Source: Mesostigma viride (taxonomy: Eukaryota; Streptophyta; Mesostigmatophyceae; Mesostigmatales; Mesostigmataceae). From it: DNA of 64,000 nt. The position numbers were made by a program, and so were the translations under genes. The notes under the pieces were generated by a model, which searched no databases, was not told where the DNA came from, and saw only the letters and a program-made list of their open reading frames with translations. Positions 11,929 through 21,800 of this stretch are shown here, one piece after another. The DNA lies in NCBI GenBank assembly GCA_009746045.1, contig RPFO01000231.1, positions 98,501-162,500 on the forward strand. The letters are read 5' to 3'. Every line of letters starts with the position of its first letter. Position 1 is the stretch's first letter.

Positions 11929-14900
11929 CTTAAGAAAGTTAGCACAGTAGCACGACAGCCCCGACCTCATCTGGAGTGATTAAGCACCATTGACGACAAA
12001 TGACACAGACGTGTCAAGTCCCTAAGCAGGAACAGGACATAACGGCGCACACTAACATGACGTACTCACACATATTAACACGGCATACTGGTATATATTA
12101 CCATGAAGCACACTTATAAACCTGACACATATAAAAGTCCTTATGTGTGGGTAAATAACCATTTAAAACAGCTTCAGAATCCGATCGCGTACGACCAGCG
12201 CTGGGATAGCTTGTTCTCGCCTGCTCTCTCAGAAAACTAATCAAGTCCCCTCAGACAACTAGTCAAGTCTTCTCAGACAACCAGTCAAGCCTTCTCAGAC
12301 GGCTAGTCAAGCCTTCTCAGATAGCTGGTCAAGTCTTCTCAAACAACTAGTCAAGTCCTCTCAGACAAGTCAACTATCCCCTCAGACAACTAGCCAACTG
12401 TCCTCTCAGACAGCTAGTAAGTCTTTACAAGACGCAGGAGCGCCAAGTGTCCAGGAACGCTGGTCCCACTTGGCAGTATTGTTCACAAACACATATTAGT
12501 TGTCTCAGATGGACAAAATACTGGTACCACTTGATAGTTAGTGTTACCAAACACAGATTAGTTACCTCAAATAGACACTGGTCTAACTTGATAGTTAGTG
12601 TTACCAAACACAGAATAGTTGTCTCAGATGGACAAAATACTGGTCTAATTTGATAGTTAGTGTTATCAAACACAGAATAGTTACCTCAGATGGACACCGC
12701 CCTGCGCTCACCTCGCGCGAAATTAAGCGTCGCTCGGAGGTTGTCCATCAGCGCGTCGTTCTGGAGCTCCTCGTACGCCTTTTGAAGGACTGCGGGCAAC
12801 AGGGAGTAAAATGATCCACCCCCACCCCCGAAGACCCCCACCCCACAAAAGAGGTGCATGGCACGTTAGCATTTACAACCCTACAACTCCTCGTAAGCCT
12901 TCCGGAGGACTGCAGGCAAATAAGGAAATATACACGAAAAAAGTAGTCTAGTTGAACGCTACAGTCGTACGTCCACGTAGGATTTCTGGAGGGCTGTGAG
13001 CCATCAAGGAAATATAAACACAAAAAGGTGTCTAGTTCACTTTAAGTCATAGGTCCTCATAGGCCCTTCTGGATAGGGGAAACAAGAAAGGGCAAACACA
13101 ATAAAAACATCTCGCAAAAACGAAGCCTTGTTCAACGTCACAGTTTTGGAGATCTTGCTGGCTTTTTCAAATGCAAAGGTAAAGCCTTCGGCCGGGTGGT
13201 GGTATCCCGCTGAAACGAAGGGTCTGACCCCACTTAACGAAAAGGGCTGCCTTTTGAAATGGTACATGAGGGTAAATGGTAGACAAGGGTTGCCTTTAGA
13301 GGCGGTAAATAAGGGTAAATGGTAGACAAGGGTTGCCATTAGAGGCGGTAAATAAGGGTATGTGGTAGACAAGGGTTGCCATTAGAGGCGGTAAATAAGG
13401 GTAAGTCGTATACGAGGGTTGCCTTTCGAGGCGGTAAATAAGGGTAAGTGGTAGACAAGGGTTGCCTTTCGAGGCGGTAAATAAGGGTAAGTGGTAGACA
13501 AGGGTTGCCTTTCGAGGTGGTAAATAAGGGTAAGTGGTAGACAAGAGTTGCCTTTCGAGGCGGTAAATAAGGGTAAGTCGTATACGAGGGTTGCCTTTCG
13601 AGGCGGTAAATAAGGGTAAGTGGTAGACAAGGGTTGCCTTTAGAGGCGGTAGATAAGGGTAAGTGGTAGACAAGAGTTGCCTTTAGAGGCGGTAAATAAG
13701 GGTAAGTCGTATACGAGGGTTGCCTGTTGCAGCAGTAGCTCCACGATGCCATCGCAAAATACCTGACCTAGCACTGTAGCATGAGACCGGGTTCTAATAC
13801 AGCTCCTCATTTGTGTGACGCCAAGGCGACCATGGCCGCGGTGAACAAGGACCGATGTTTTAAGAACTGCGCAAAGCGGGCCCTTCATTGACACAACGGA
13901 AAGAGGACCATCCACCATTGGTGCGAAACCACGAGTAATTACAAGCGACCACGGCCCCTTCTCGTTGTGAGTACAACCGAGCACACATGGCCCAGGCCAC
14001 TCGCAAGTGCAAGCAAGCGCGGCTGGTGCCGACCGCAAGCATACAAGTAACGCGTGTAAAGAGTATCAACATCGTGAGCGATACAGTCGAAAAATCATGA
14101 TCAACACAACGATCGACGCACCGCCAAAGGCCTCCTTGGCTTGCGGGTGGTGGCACTTGTCGGGGTGGATCATCAGGGAGATCTGCGCCACACGCAGGGT
14201 GGCAGCCAGGGGATAAGCAGCGCCACAAAAGCATAAGCCTTGAAAGTGCTGGTCAAGGGCTGGTCGTGGCATCCTCGCAGGATGCAGGATGTCAGTCCGA
14301 TAGCGTGAAAGTTAGAAAACACACCCTCGATCGGATCATGTTGGAGACAAAAAAATCCAAACGGTCCACCTACACATACCACAAAATAAGAACATAACCA
14401 ACGGAACCACGTTCTGCCTTGAGACCTCCTACCGTCTGACCCGCTACTATATGAACAACTGCTGTCTGACCTACTATTGGCTGACCTACTACTGTCTGAG
14501 GCGAGCTATAGGGGAGAAGGGGGCAGAGGGGGGTGGGATGAGGGGTTGAGGGGATGGTTTGGGAAGAAAGTCCTGTCGACATATATCTGAAACGTGCCAC
14601 GGCGACGATGTAGGAGTATAAAGCAAGTAAAGGATGCGGCCACGAGCCGCAGGTGTCGTTAGAAACCGCATCATGTCTGAGCTCTGACCAGCATTGCAAG
14701 GGGGCCCAGACCAGGATGCCCATTCCACCCGTTTGTAGAAAGGCGTGCACAGGATGAGCTCACCTTTCTGTACTGTTTCTTGATGTCTTCTTTGCCCGCG
14801 TCAAATTTCAGGTTAAGCTGCTCGTAAGGGTTCAGCTTGAACGCGCCCAAGATCCTGTGCACGCACGCACAGGCGGGCATCAGACGTACAAGTTTTATCA

Positions 14901-15108
14901 GATGCTTGTTTGCTACAAAGAGCCAGTTTATATCTAACGGTCATCTTTGGATCCATGGAGTTGGCGCAACTCTAAAACGAACCCGTCCAGAGAAGTGTGG
15001 TTACCTAATCACTTCCGCATCACGCTGCACCGTGGAAACCTCCGAGAAGAACTCTCTCAACAGGGCATCTGGATCCTGATCCGCCCCGGCATCAGACGAG
15101 GAAGCCAT
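6737..15108 (-). CDS. DNAJC8: DNAJC8/SPF31-like spliceosome-associated J-domain protein, 9 exons
   Basis: Exons (minus strand): 15108-15005, 14854-14764, 14182-14122, 12789-12712, 11802-11717, 9966-9856, 8916-8809, 7731-7678 and 6820-6737. They join in frame to 258 aa plus stop, close to the family length of about 250. All junctions are GT-AG. Domains: N-terminal LLREFFSEVS; a short J domain from FKLNPYEQLNL (about residue 40) with HPD at 71-73 and HPQAKEAFG after it; a charged helix; EWRRRKM (about 169-175); EKWEDTREGR; VASWRDFQ; then RPPKLKT and SYVQRPV at the C-terminus, as in plant orthologues. The HPD loop is what stimulates Hsp70 ATPase. The human orthologue SPF31 co-purifies with spliceosomes, so a nuclear role is expected. 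The start is the first in-frame ATG, at 15108. The gene is divergent from the CTNNBL1-like gene, 734 bp away. Exon calls are by eye from protein conservation. Confidence 0.92.
7095..7152 (+). mobile_element. Degenerate LINE tail in DNAJC8-like intron 8
   Basis: CCATTCCATTTCAATCCCGC, then GGACTTGTGCTCACGTGACGCAGTCCACGTTTAA: the family 1 tail with a one-base insertion in the right hairpin arm. Confidence 0.6.
8416..8756 (-). repeat. Four decayed copies of the exon 7 end plus donor (DNAJC8-like intron 7)
   Basis: Exon 7 ends with the codons for EKWEDTREGR and the donor GTAAGG (8809). On the plus strand this reads CTTACCCGCCCCTCGCG, CGTGTCCTCCCACTTCTC. Similar blocks occur at about 8416-8445, 8505-8540, 8595-8645 and 8717-8756, spaced roughly 90-120 bp, each with CGCGCGTGTCCTCCC or a close variant. 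They lie inside the intron immediately downstream of the real exon. Confidence 0.75.
8990..9372 (-). repeat. Decayed copies of the exon 7 acceptor side (DNAJC8-like intron 6)
   Basis: The true exon 7 begins CAG/ATCACCGAGGAGGAGACC on the minus strand. Partial copies appear upstream of it in the gene: about 8990-9010 (CCTCCTCGGTGATCT), 9090-9135 (GTCTCCTCCGGCTCCACCCG, then CGTGATGAT) and 9340-9372 (TGCTCCTCCGTGATCTGAGA). At least two keep an ATC-ACG start like that of the exon. Confidence 0.7.
9130..9235. repeat. Short tandem repeat based on ATACTAGGATACTAGTA
   Basis: About four imperfect repeats of a 25-30-bp AT-rich unit within DNAJC8-like intron 6. No coding content. Confidence 0.55.
9655..9712 (-). 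repeat. Decayed copy of the exon 6 end plus donor (DNAJC8-like intron 6)
   Basis: Plus-strand ACTAACCCGCGGCGTAACCT followed by TGCGGTGTCGCC mirrors exon 6 (GTACCCGCTGCGTCATCTTG, then CGGCGCCGCC). The splice donor position is kept. It lies about 150 bp downstream of the exon in gene orientation. Confidence 0.7.
10305..11270. repeat. 25-bp minisatellite in DNAJC8-like intron 5
   Basis: About 30 near-identical copies of TAGGCTATCTATCTTACCAA plus TCTGT, with a few five-base slips (TCTGTTCTGT at about 10,849 and 11,101). The array is preceded by two or three copies of a longer unit containing CTATCTCGAAACCTGATC, which also reappears at the far end. It fills most of the 1,750-bp intron. Confidence 0.92.
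11885..11930. repeat. (GCAC)n microsatellite
   Basis: A run of ACGC repeats just upstream (in gene orientation) of DNAJC8-like exon 5. Confidence 0.85.
12240..12425. repeat. About 26-bp tandem repeat, TCAAGTCTTCTCAGACAACT type
   Basis: Seven or so diverged units in DNAJC8-like intron 4. Confidence 0.75.
12480..12700. repeat. About 70-bp tandem repeat in DNAJC8-like intron 4
   Basis: Three copies of a unit containing GATAGTTAGTGTTACCAAAC, ACAGAATAGTTGTCTCAGAT and GGACA. It runs up to the donor of exon 4. Confidence 0.8.
12886..13075 (-). repeat. Decayed copies of the exon 4 acceptor side (DNAJC8-like intron 3)
   Basis: The real exon 4 start reads CTCCTCGTACGCCTTTTGAA, GGACTGCGGGC on the plus strand (12,769-12,797). 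Similar blocks follow at about 12,886-12,918 (CTCCTCGTAAGCCTTCCGGA, GGACTGCAGGC), 12,970-13,003 and 13,050-13,078, each followed by an ATCAAGGAAATATA-like stretch. Period is roughly 85-110 bp. Confidence 0.75.
13262..13727. repeat. 43-bp minisatellite in DNAJC8-like intron 3
   Basis: Ten to eleven copies of AAGGGTTGCCTTTMGAGGCG followed by GTAAATAAGGGTAAGTGGTA and GAC. The array is open in some minus frames but has no protein similarity; these frames are not genes. Confidence 0.92.
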
Positions 15109-15842
15109 GCTTGCAGAACCAAGATCCGAGCTATCCAAGTCTCACCGCTGCCTCGCAGGTAATCATACTACCAACATCGCTCAGAAACTCTCAACGCGAA
15201 TCGTTCATAAATCACTGGTATTTCCCTCCTGCATAATGCGAAAAAAACGATATGGAACCTGTGCAAGAAGCGGGCAATCGCAATTCACGCCAGAGTATTG
15301 CCTGCCCACTAATTGACGCTCTTGCTCCATAGCCAAGGTAGGTAGGTAATTTCCTTGTTCAGTAATTGCTGGCTCGTGATGCCTGTTGTTTGCCAATTGC
15401 CATCGACTTGCCCGTAACTAAGTTGGGTACGAGCATCGGTCTCGTACCAGTATTTTAACTTATTGTAGTAAGGACCTGTGTACGGCAATTGTTTCATTAA
15501 TCATACAGCAACTACTTATAGTGTGTGACAATATTCAGAGTCGTAACACAACTTTTGTTCAAGCCAATGGTGAATTTTATAGCAACGGCTGCACCTGGTC
15601 AGTACAAATCAGCTTTGTAAGTGTCCTAGGCTTTTTCAAGGTCAGCGATGAGGGCAGAGATGAAATACTGGAAACTCGTCGAGGTCACTTGTCTCCGAAA
15701 CCGAGAACTGAGCCAAAATATAAGGTATGGCGTTCCAGGATGCAGTTGCAGCGTTTTCTAGGTAGCCTTTGTAGGCTTTCGCTCATTTCGGGGTGCATCT
15801 GTGGGTCCACAACGTGAAACTAGCGTTTTATCGAGCATAGCC
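15109..15842. promoter_or_regulatory. Shared upstream region of the divergent DNAJC8-like and CTNNBL1-like genes
   Basis: 734 bp separates the two start codons (15108 minus, 15843 plus). No transposon or tandem repeat was recognised here, in contrast to almost all other non-coding sequence in the window. It must hold the 5' UTRs and core promoters of both genes. No convincing TATA box or named element could be assigned by eye. Confidence 0.6.
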
Positions 15843-18800
15843 ATGGCTGACCTTCCGGACTTGAAACGGAGGAAAGTCGCCTCAACCCCAATGGCTGTCA
15901 TAGATGAAGCCATCAGGGGAATGGAGGAAGATCTGGAGGAAGCGGCTGGCCCATCTTCAGCGGGACCTTCCACGGCTGCTGCGGGCCCGAGCATGCCCTC
16001 TCGCAACGAGTCAGCTCAAAGCAAAGAGGAATACGCCTTGGCATTGCTTGCTGCAGCAGAAAATGCCGCCAATGCTGCAGCGGTGAGCCTGCCTTGCCTG
16101 CGTGATACTTGATACTTAAGTAACTTCTCTTCTGTAGTGCCCTGCCTGCAAGGTCGCCTACCTTCAAATCCATGCGGCGAAGGGGCCATGCAATTCAGTG
16201 CAGTTAGATCAGCACGACAGGCTGCCAAGCCCACCAATTCTCCTTGTTAAATCTAAATATGCACGCAACACAACGGTGCTTGCACTTGTCTATCGCCTGC
16301 CTGCCTGCCTGCCTGCTGGCCTCGCTGGCTGCTGTTGGCGTCACCTTCCGGCCAGGTCGAAGTCATGGACCTGCGGGCGTTGAAGAAGCTGGTGCTGACC
16401 TTCGAACGAAAGGTTCGTGTTGGGGCAGCCGCGCCTTGTTGTTTCATCTCTGCCCCTAGCCTGTCCTGGAAAGCAGCGGTACCATCCCAACTGCCCTCTA
16501 CACGCTGTGCAGCCCAACATGAGATGCCAACAGACAAAGTTGACCTGAGGTCTGCTCCTGCCGTGCAATGCCTGTGCATGCGTCAGCATGAGTCGTACCC
16601 ACGCATGTCCGTAAGAACTCATATGTGTGAGCATGTACGTATATTGTATTACGGCTTCGATCCGGCCAAAACTTTCCTTGGTAGGGCTTGTGTTTGCGTT
16701 TGGTGGTAAGTATGTGTGTGAGCAGGGGTCTTAGGCACATCCCAACCAGCTTGGCTGCGTATGCTGCCTCCCCTGCCCCACATTATCTGTACTTTGGTGA
16801 CCCACTTAAAAATATGACTAAATTAATCATCCTGAGATTGGTTTAACTATTCTTTTCAGATGCCGCTTGAACACCTTTCTGAGAACCGCTTCCCCCTCCC
16901 CCCCCCCCCCCCCCTTATCTTTCTTTGAACCAAATTATCACCTTCCCTGTCCTCCCTGCCCTCCCTTGCCTCCTCGTGCTTCCTCAACCACTGCATGACA
17001 ACCTGCCCCCCCTGAGTCTTCTGGTGTCATGCATCACTGCTTTTTATTTCCTGTTGATTGCCTTATATTTCACTGCCTTCTATTCCCTGTCATGAATTAC
17101 TGCAGGACTGTCTCTAGTTCCCTCCCATACAAGCACACCCGCATATGCATCGGCAGGCTTTCGGCATGCTTCCCTCAACGGCCGCTTGGCAATCTCCTAC
17201 CATTGTGATTTGCTCTCAAGAACCACTCTCCTGCAATCCCTTGTGATGAGCTGTCGCATGAGTCTGTTCTCTCCCCAACAGCTGCGTGACATAACCACTT
17301 GCCATGACGTCCGCGTTGTGGTTGGCTGCCCTACACGGACCAGCCAAACCCCTACACCCACACCCGCTACTGTCATTCACGCCTTAGGTTGGGTTTGCTT
17401 GTGTTGTTTCTTGCCTCAAGTTGGGTCGCCAAAGATTCGACATCCTAGTAAAGCATAGTTCAAACGGGTTCAGATTAGTAGTAGTACGTGTTTAGAATCT
17501 TTAGTTCAAATTAATGCAATAAAGTACATCCACTCACGCCTGAAGTTGGGAGGACCCGATTTATCCGGCGAACCCAACTTGAGGAGTGGATGACTGTACC
17601 CTAATGGCATGCTCCCCTCAACAGCTGCGTGACCACCCGTCCGCATGTTCTTTATATTCAATTAACCCGTCCGCCTTGTGTTTCGTATTTTATTTATTTA
17701 TTTATTAGCTCACGAACACCTGTCCTGTATATCTTCCTGTGATGAACTGTTTCGTGAATCTGTTCCCTCCCCTACCTGCGCGACCCCCTGGCCGCCCTAT
17801 GCATCGTAGCATGCCCTGCACGACCAGCGGGCCGCCCTCATGAACCGTAGTGTGCCCTGCCTTCCCGTGTCATCGTGTGATCTGTCACCCCCACCCTCTC
17901 CCATCACCTGCGCAACCACCTGGCTGCCCTATGCATCGTACTCATGAACCGCTGCCCTGTATTCCCTGGTTGTAATGTGATCTGTCCCCACCCCTCAGCT
18001 GCGAGACAACCTGGCTGCGCGCATCAAATACGCCGACCAGCCCGAGAAGTGAGTGACGGTTGCCAGCGCTACTCTGGAGATGGCGAGGAATGGTAGGCTA
18101 GACAGGGTTAGCATCGGGGTATGCCGACCAGCCCGAGGAGTGAGGGGCGGGTGGCAGGAATATTGCAGTTAAGTTGGCAGTGGTACTATAGGGCGAACCT
18201 GTTGGGCGACCCGGTGGTACGATAAAGTGATGATTTGGTCCCCCGACTAGTCGGCCAAGGGAGTTGTGGCGGGGATACAGTTCGGTGCCAGTGGCGAGGG
18301 AAGTGAGTGACGGTTGCCCGTCATGCCGTAAGGGTGGCAGTGATAATATAATTGTGGGAGTGGTAGTATAACCCATAGTGTAGCCCTGTAGGTGGCAGCG
18401 ATGCGGCAGCCCATGGTCTACTGTACATTAATAGTATAACCCATACTGTAGCCCTGTAGGTGGCAGTGATGCGGCAGCCCATCGTCTACTGTACATTAAT
18501 GGTATAACCCATACTGTAGCCCTGTAGGTGGCAGCGATGCGGCAGCCCATCGTCTACTGTACATTAATGGTATAACCCATACTGTAGCCCTGTAGGTGGC
18601 AGTGATGCGGCAGCCCATCGTCTGCTGTACGTTGATATTGTACATTAATGAATGTCGCGCTTGTTCCCCGACAGGCCTGATATGTGAGTGACAGGTGGCG
18701 ATCATGGGACGAATGGGGCATGCCGGGTTTGGCGTTGGGGCATTCCCGTGATAGGAGAAGTGATTAATTCGTTCATTAATTTGTCACGCAGTCCCGCTGG

Positions 18801-21800
18801 GAGCCGCGGAGCATCAAACCGTGATAAGAGAAGCGATGGGTCAGATGGGTGGCAGCAAAGTTATTGATGTCGCGTGCTCGTGATATGTTCGGCGAACAGG
18901 GATCTATCTGCCTTTGCTATCTGCCTTTGCTATCTGCCTTTGCTATCTGCTGTTGCTGTCTGCCTATGCTATCTGCCTTTGCTATCTGCCTTTGTAATGT
19001 GGATTTAATTTGTGCCTTGGATATCTGCCTTTGATGTGTGATCTTGATTTGTGCCTTTGATTTGTGCCTATGCTTGGAGAACTGAGGAATAGGGCCCAGC
19101 GACACCGTGTGGTAGCAGGGATACTTGCCTGTGTAAGACAACTGCCATTGACAGGTGTCAGAGACAATTGAAGCGGTATTGGCATGTGTTAGTGACCATG
19201 GACATGGCATGGACAGGTGTCAGGCGTTTTCTACTCCCTCCAAGTGACCGCAGACATTGCCTTCGCAGCCGCCAGCGACGCCAGTTAGAACAAAAGCGGC
19301 AGAATGTGGTTGCGGGCGCTAGTTCAGCGACTTGTTTCTGGCTTGATCCTGGCATGTTGTTCCGTTTATGGAACCACACCTTCGTTCCACCTACCTTCCA
19401 ACCACCCGCCTTCCATCCACCAGGTTCATGGATTCGGAGATCGAGCTGGACGAGGAGGTGAAGAAGCTCAACGCATTGGCTACCGCGCCGGTGAGGAGGG
19501 GTGCCTGCTTTTTTGATTTGGGTGTGGTACTCTTGGTGTGCTATTGCCAATGCGGCTTGGTGTTGTTTTGAAAGGTGTGAAGAAGCTCAACGTGCTGGCA
19601 ACCGCACCGGTGTGGAGGGCCGACTCCTTGTTTGCTTTTGGAGTAGTATTGTCGATACCTCAGTACACAGTACACAGTAGTCCGTGCTATCGATTGGTGC
19701 TTCAATAGAGGCCGGGATCGAGCATCGGTTTGTGCTTTTTATTCGTGCTTCGATAGAGGCCGTGATAGAGGATCAGTTTGTGCTATCGATTTGTGCTTAG
19801 ATAGAGGCCGTGATCGAGGATCAGTTTGTGCTATCGATTTGTGCTTAGATAGAGGCCGTGATCGAGGATCAGTTTGTGCTATCGATTGGTGCTTAGATAG
19901 AGGCCGTGATCGAGGATCAGTTTGTGCTATCGATTTGTGCTTAGATAGAGGCCGTGATAGAGGATCAGTTTGTGCTATCGATTCGTGCTTAGATAGAGGC
20001 CGTGATCGAGGATCAGTTTGTGCTATCGATTGGTGCTTCAATAGAGGCCGTGATCGAGCATCAGTTTGTGCTATCGATTGGTGCTTAGATAGAGGCCGTG
20101 ATCGAGGATCAGTTTGTGCTATCGATTGGTGCTTAGATAGAGGCCGTGATCGAGGATCAGTTTGTGCTATCGATTGGTGCTTAGATAGAGGCCGTGATCG
20201 AGCATCAGTTTGTGCTATCGATTCGTGCTTAGATAGAGGCCGTGATCGAGGATCAGTTTGTGCTATCGATTTGTGCTTCAATAGAGGCCGTGATCGAGCA
20301 TCAGTTTGTGCTATCGATTGGTGCTTAGATAGAGGCCGTGATCGAGGATCAGTTTGTGCTATCGATTGGTGCTTAGATAGAGGCCGTGATCGAGCATCAG
20401 TTTGTGCTATCGATTTGTGCTTAGATAGAGGCCGTGATCGAGGATCAGTTTGTGCTATCGATTGGTGCTTAGATAGAGGCCGTGATCGAGGATCAGTTTG
20501 TGCTATCGATTGGTGCTTCAATAGAGGCCTTATCGCAGCATCGCATTGCTCGCCCATGCTTTTTCTCCTGCGCTGACAGCTGTACTTTTGTACGGCGGGA
20601 ACACCCGTACGCCGCTTGGCCCTCCCGGTTGCAGGAGCTCTACCCGGATTTTGTGCGCCTGGGCTCCATCCAGAGTCTCGTCGGGCTACTGGGCCACGAG
20701 AATACTGATATCCTCTCTTAATCTGTCATGATGTATATTAGAGATATGTGTTATTTTAGAGCCTGGTCGGGCTACTGGGCCACGAGAATACTGATATCCC
20801 TTTCCACAGGAAGCCTAAGACTACCATGCTCTTGATCCATCATTATATATTAGCGATATAAATATATATAATCTTTACTATATTAAAGCCTCGTCAGGCT
20901 ATCTGGGCCATGGTGATACTGATATCCTTTTCCACTATAACCACTTGTGCTTTGTGCTTTACGTAGGTTATAACCCTGTTACGTTAAAACGGCAAGGGGG
21001 TGAACCCCATTTTGCCGCAAGAAGTTTGCTTATGCTGTCGGCACCAAATGCCTTGTGACGATTCGCGGTCGGTGCACAGGCCAAGTTATCGGTGCACAGG
21101 TGCTGTAGTTTCAAGTTGGATGAAGGATGCAGTCCCCCCTTCTCGATCTTACAAGGCAATATTTCACGCGGCCTTTTACCTGGCTGGAAGCAGAGCCACA
21201 GTGGCGCCTTTGGCTTTGGGGAAGCTCCACTAGAGTTGAAATAAATGCGGCACTCAATTAATAATACATTACCGCACCCTTGGTTATGTTAGCCTGGTGT
21301 GTTTCTGATAGGATTTCGACTAGTTGTTAATCACTCCCCTCCCCTCTTGCCGACTATTCCCTTATTCCCTTATGTCTTATTTCCCTTATTTCCCAAAGCT
21401 ACCCTACTAGACTGTTTCAATACGTAGTTAAATATTTTCTATACCCAAAGCTACCCTTCGCTGACTGCGCAAGTTTCCTTTCTTGCACAACAAAGACGTC
21501 TTCCTTGACCTGATTCCATCCCCTTGTCCCAACCTTTGTTATGTGCCCATCTCTGTTATCTAATACTCTCTACTACACGTTTATGTGCCCATCTCTGTTA
21601 TCTAATACTCTCTACTACACGTTCATGTGCCCATCTCAATTTTATTTCTGTGTCATGCTCCCATCTCTTTTCCCTACTGCGCTATGCTCCCATCTCGCAT
21701 GCCTCCTGCGCCATGCCCCCATCTCGCATGCCTCCCGCGCTATGCTCCCATCTCTTTTCCCTCCTGCGTCACGCTCCCATCTCGCATGCCTCCCGCGCTA

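Noticed and set aside
13640-13752. Additional DNAJC8-like exon encoding VFCDGIVELLLQQ
   Set aside because: Does not match the family, and exon 3 joins exon 4 (LQKAYEELQND) directly in phase.
19685-20530. CRISPR-like array
   Set aside because: Units are contiguous 48-bp repeats without unique spacers, in a eukaryotic intron. The same holds for the 25-, 43-, 45- and 56-bp arrays.
20700-20740. GT-AG alternative for intron 5
   Set aside because: The first GT after the conserved NTD codons lies beyond an in-frame TAA; using an earlier GT would delete the conserved LLGHENTD block.
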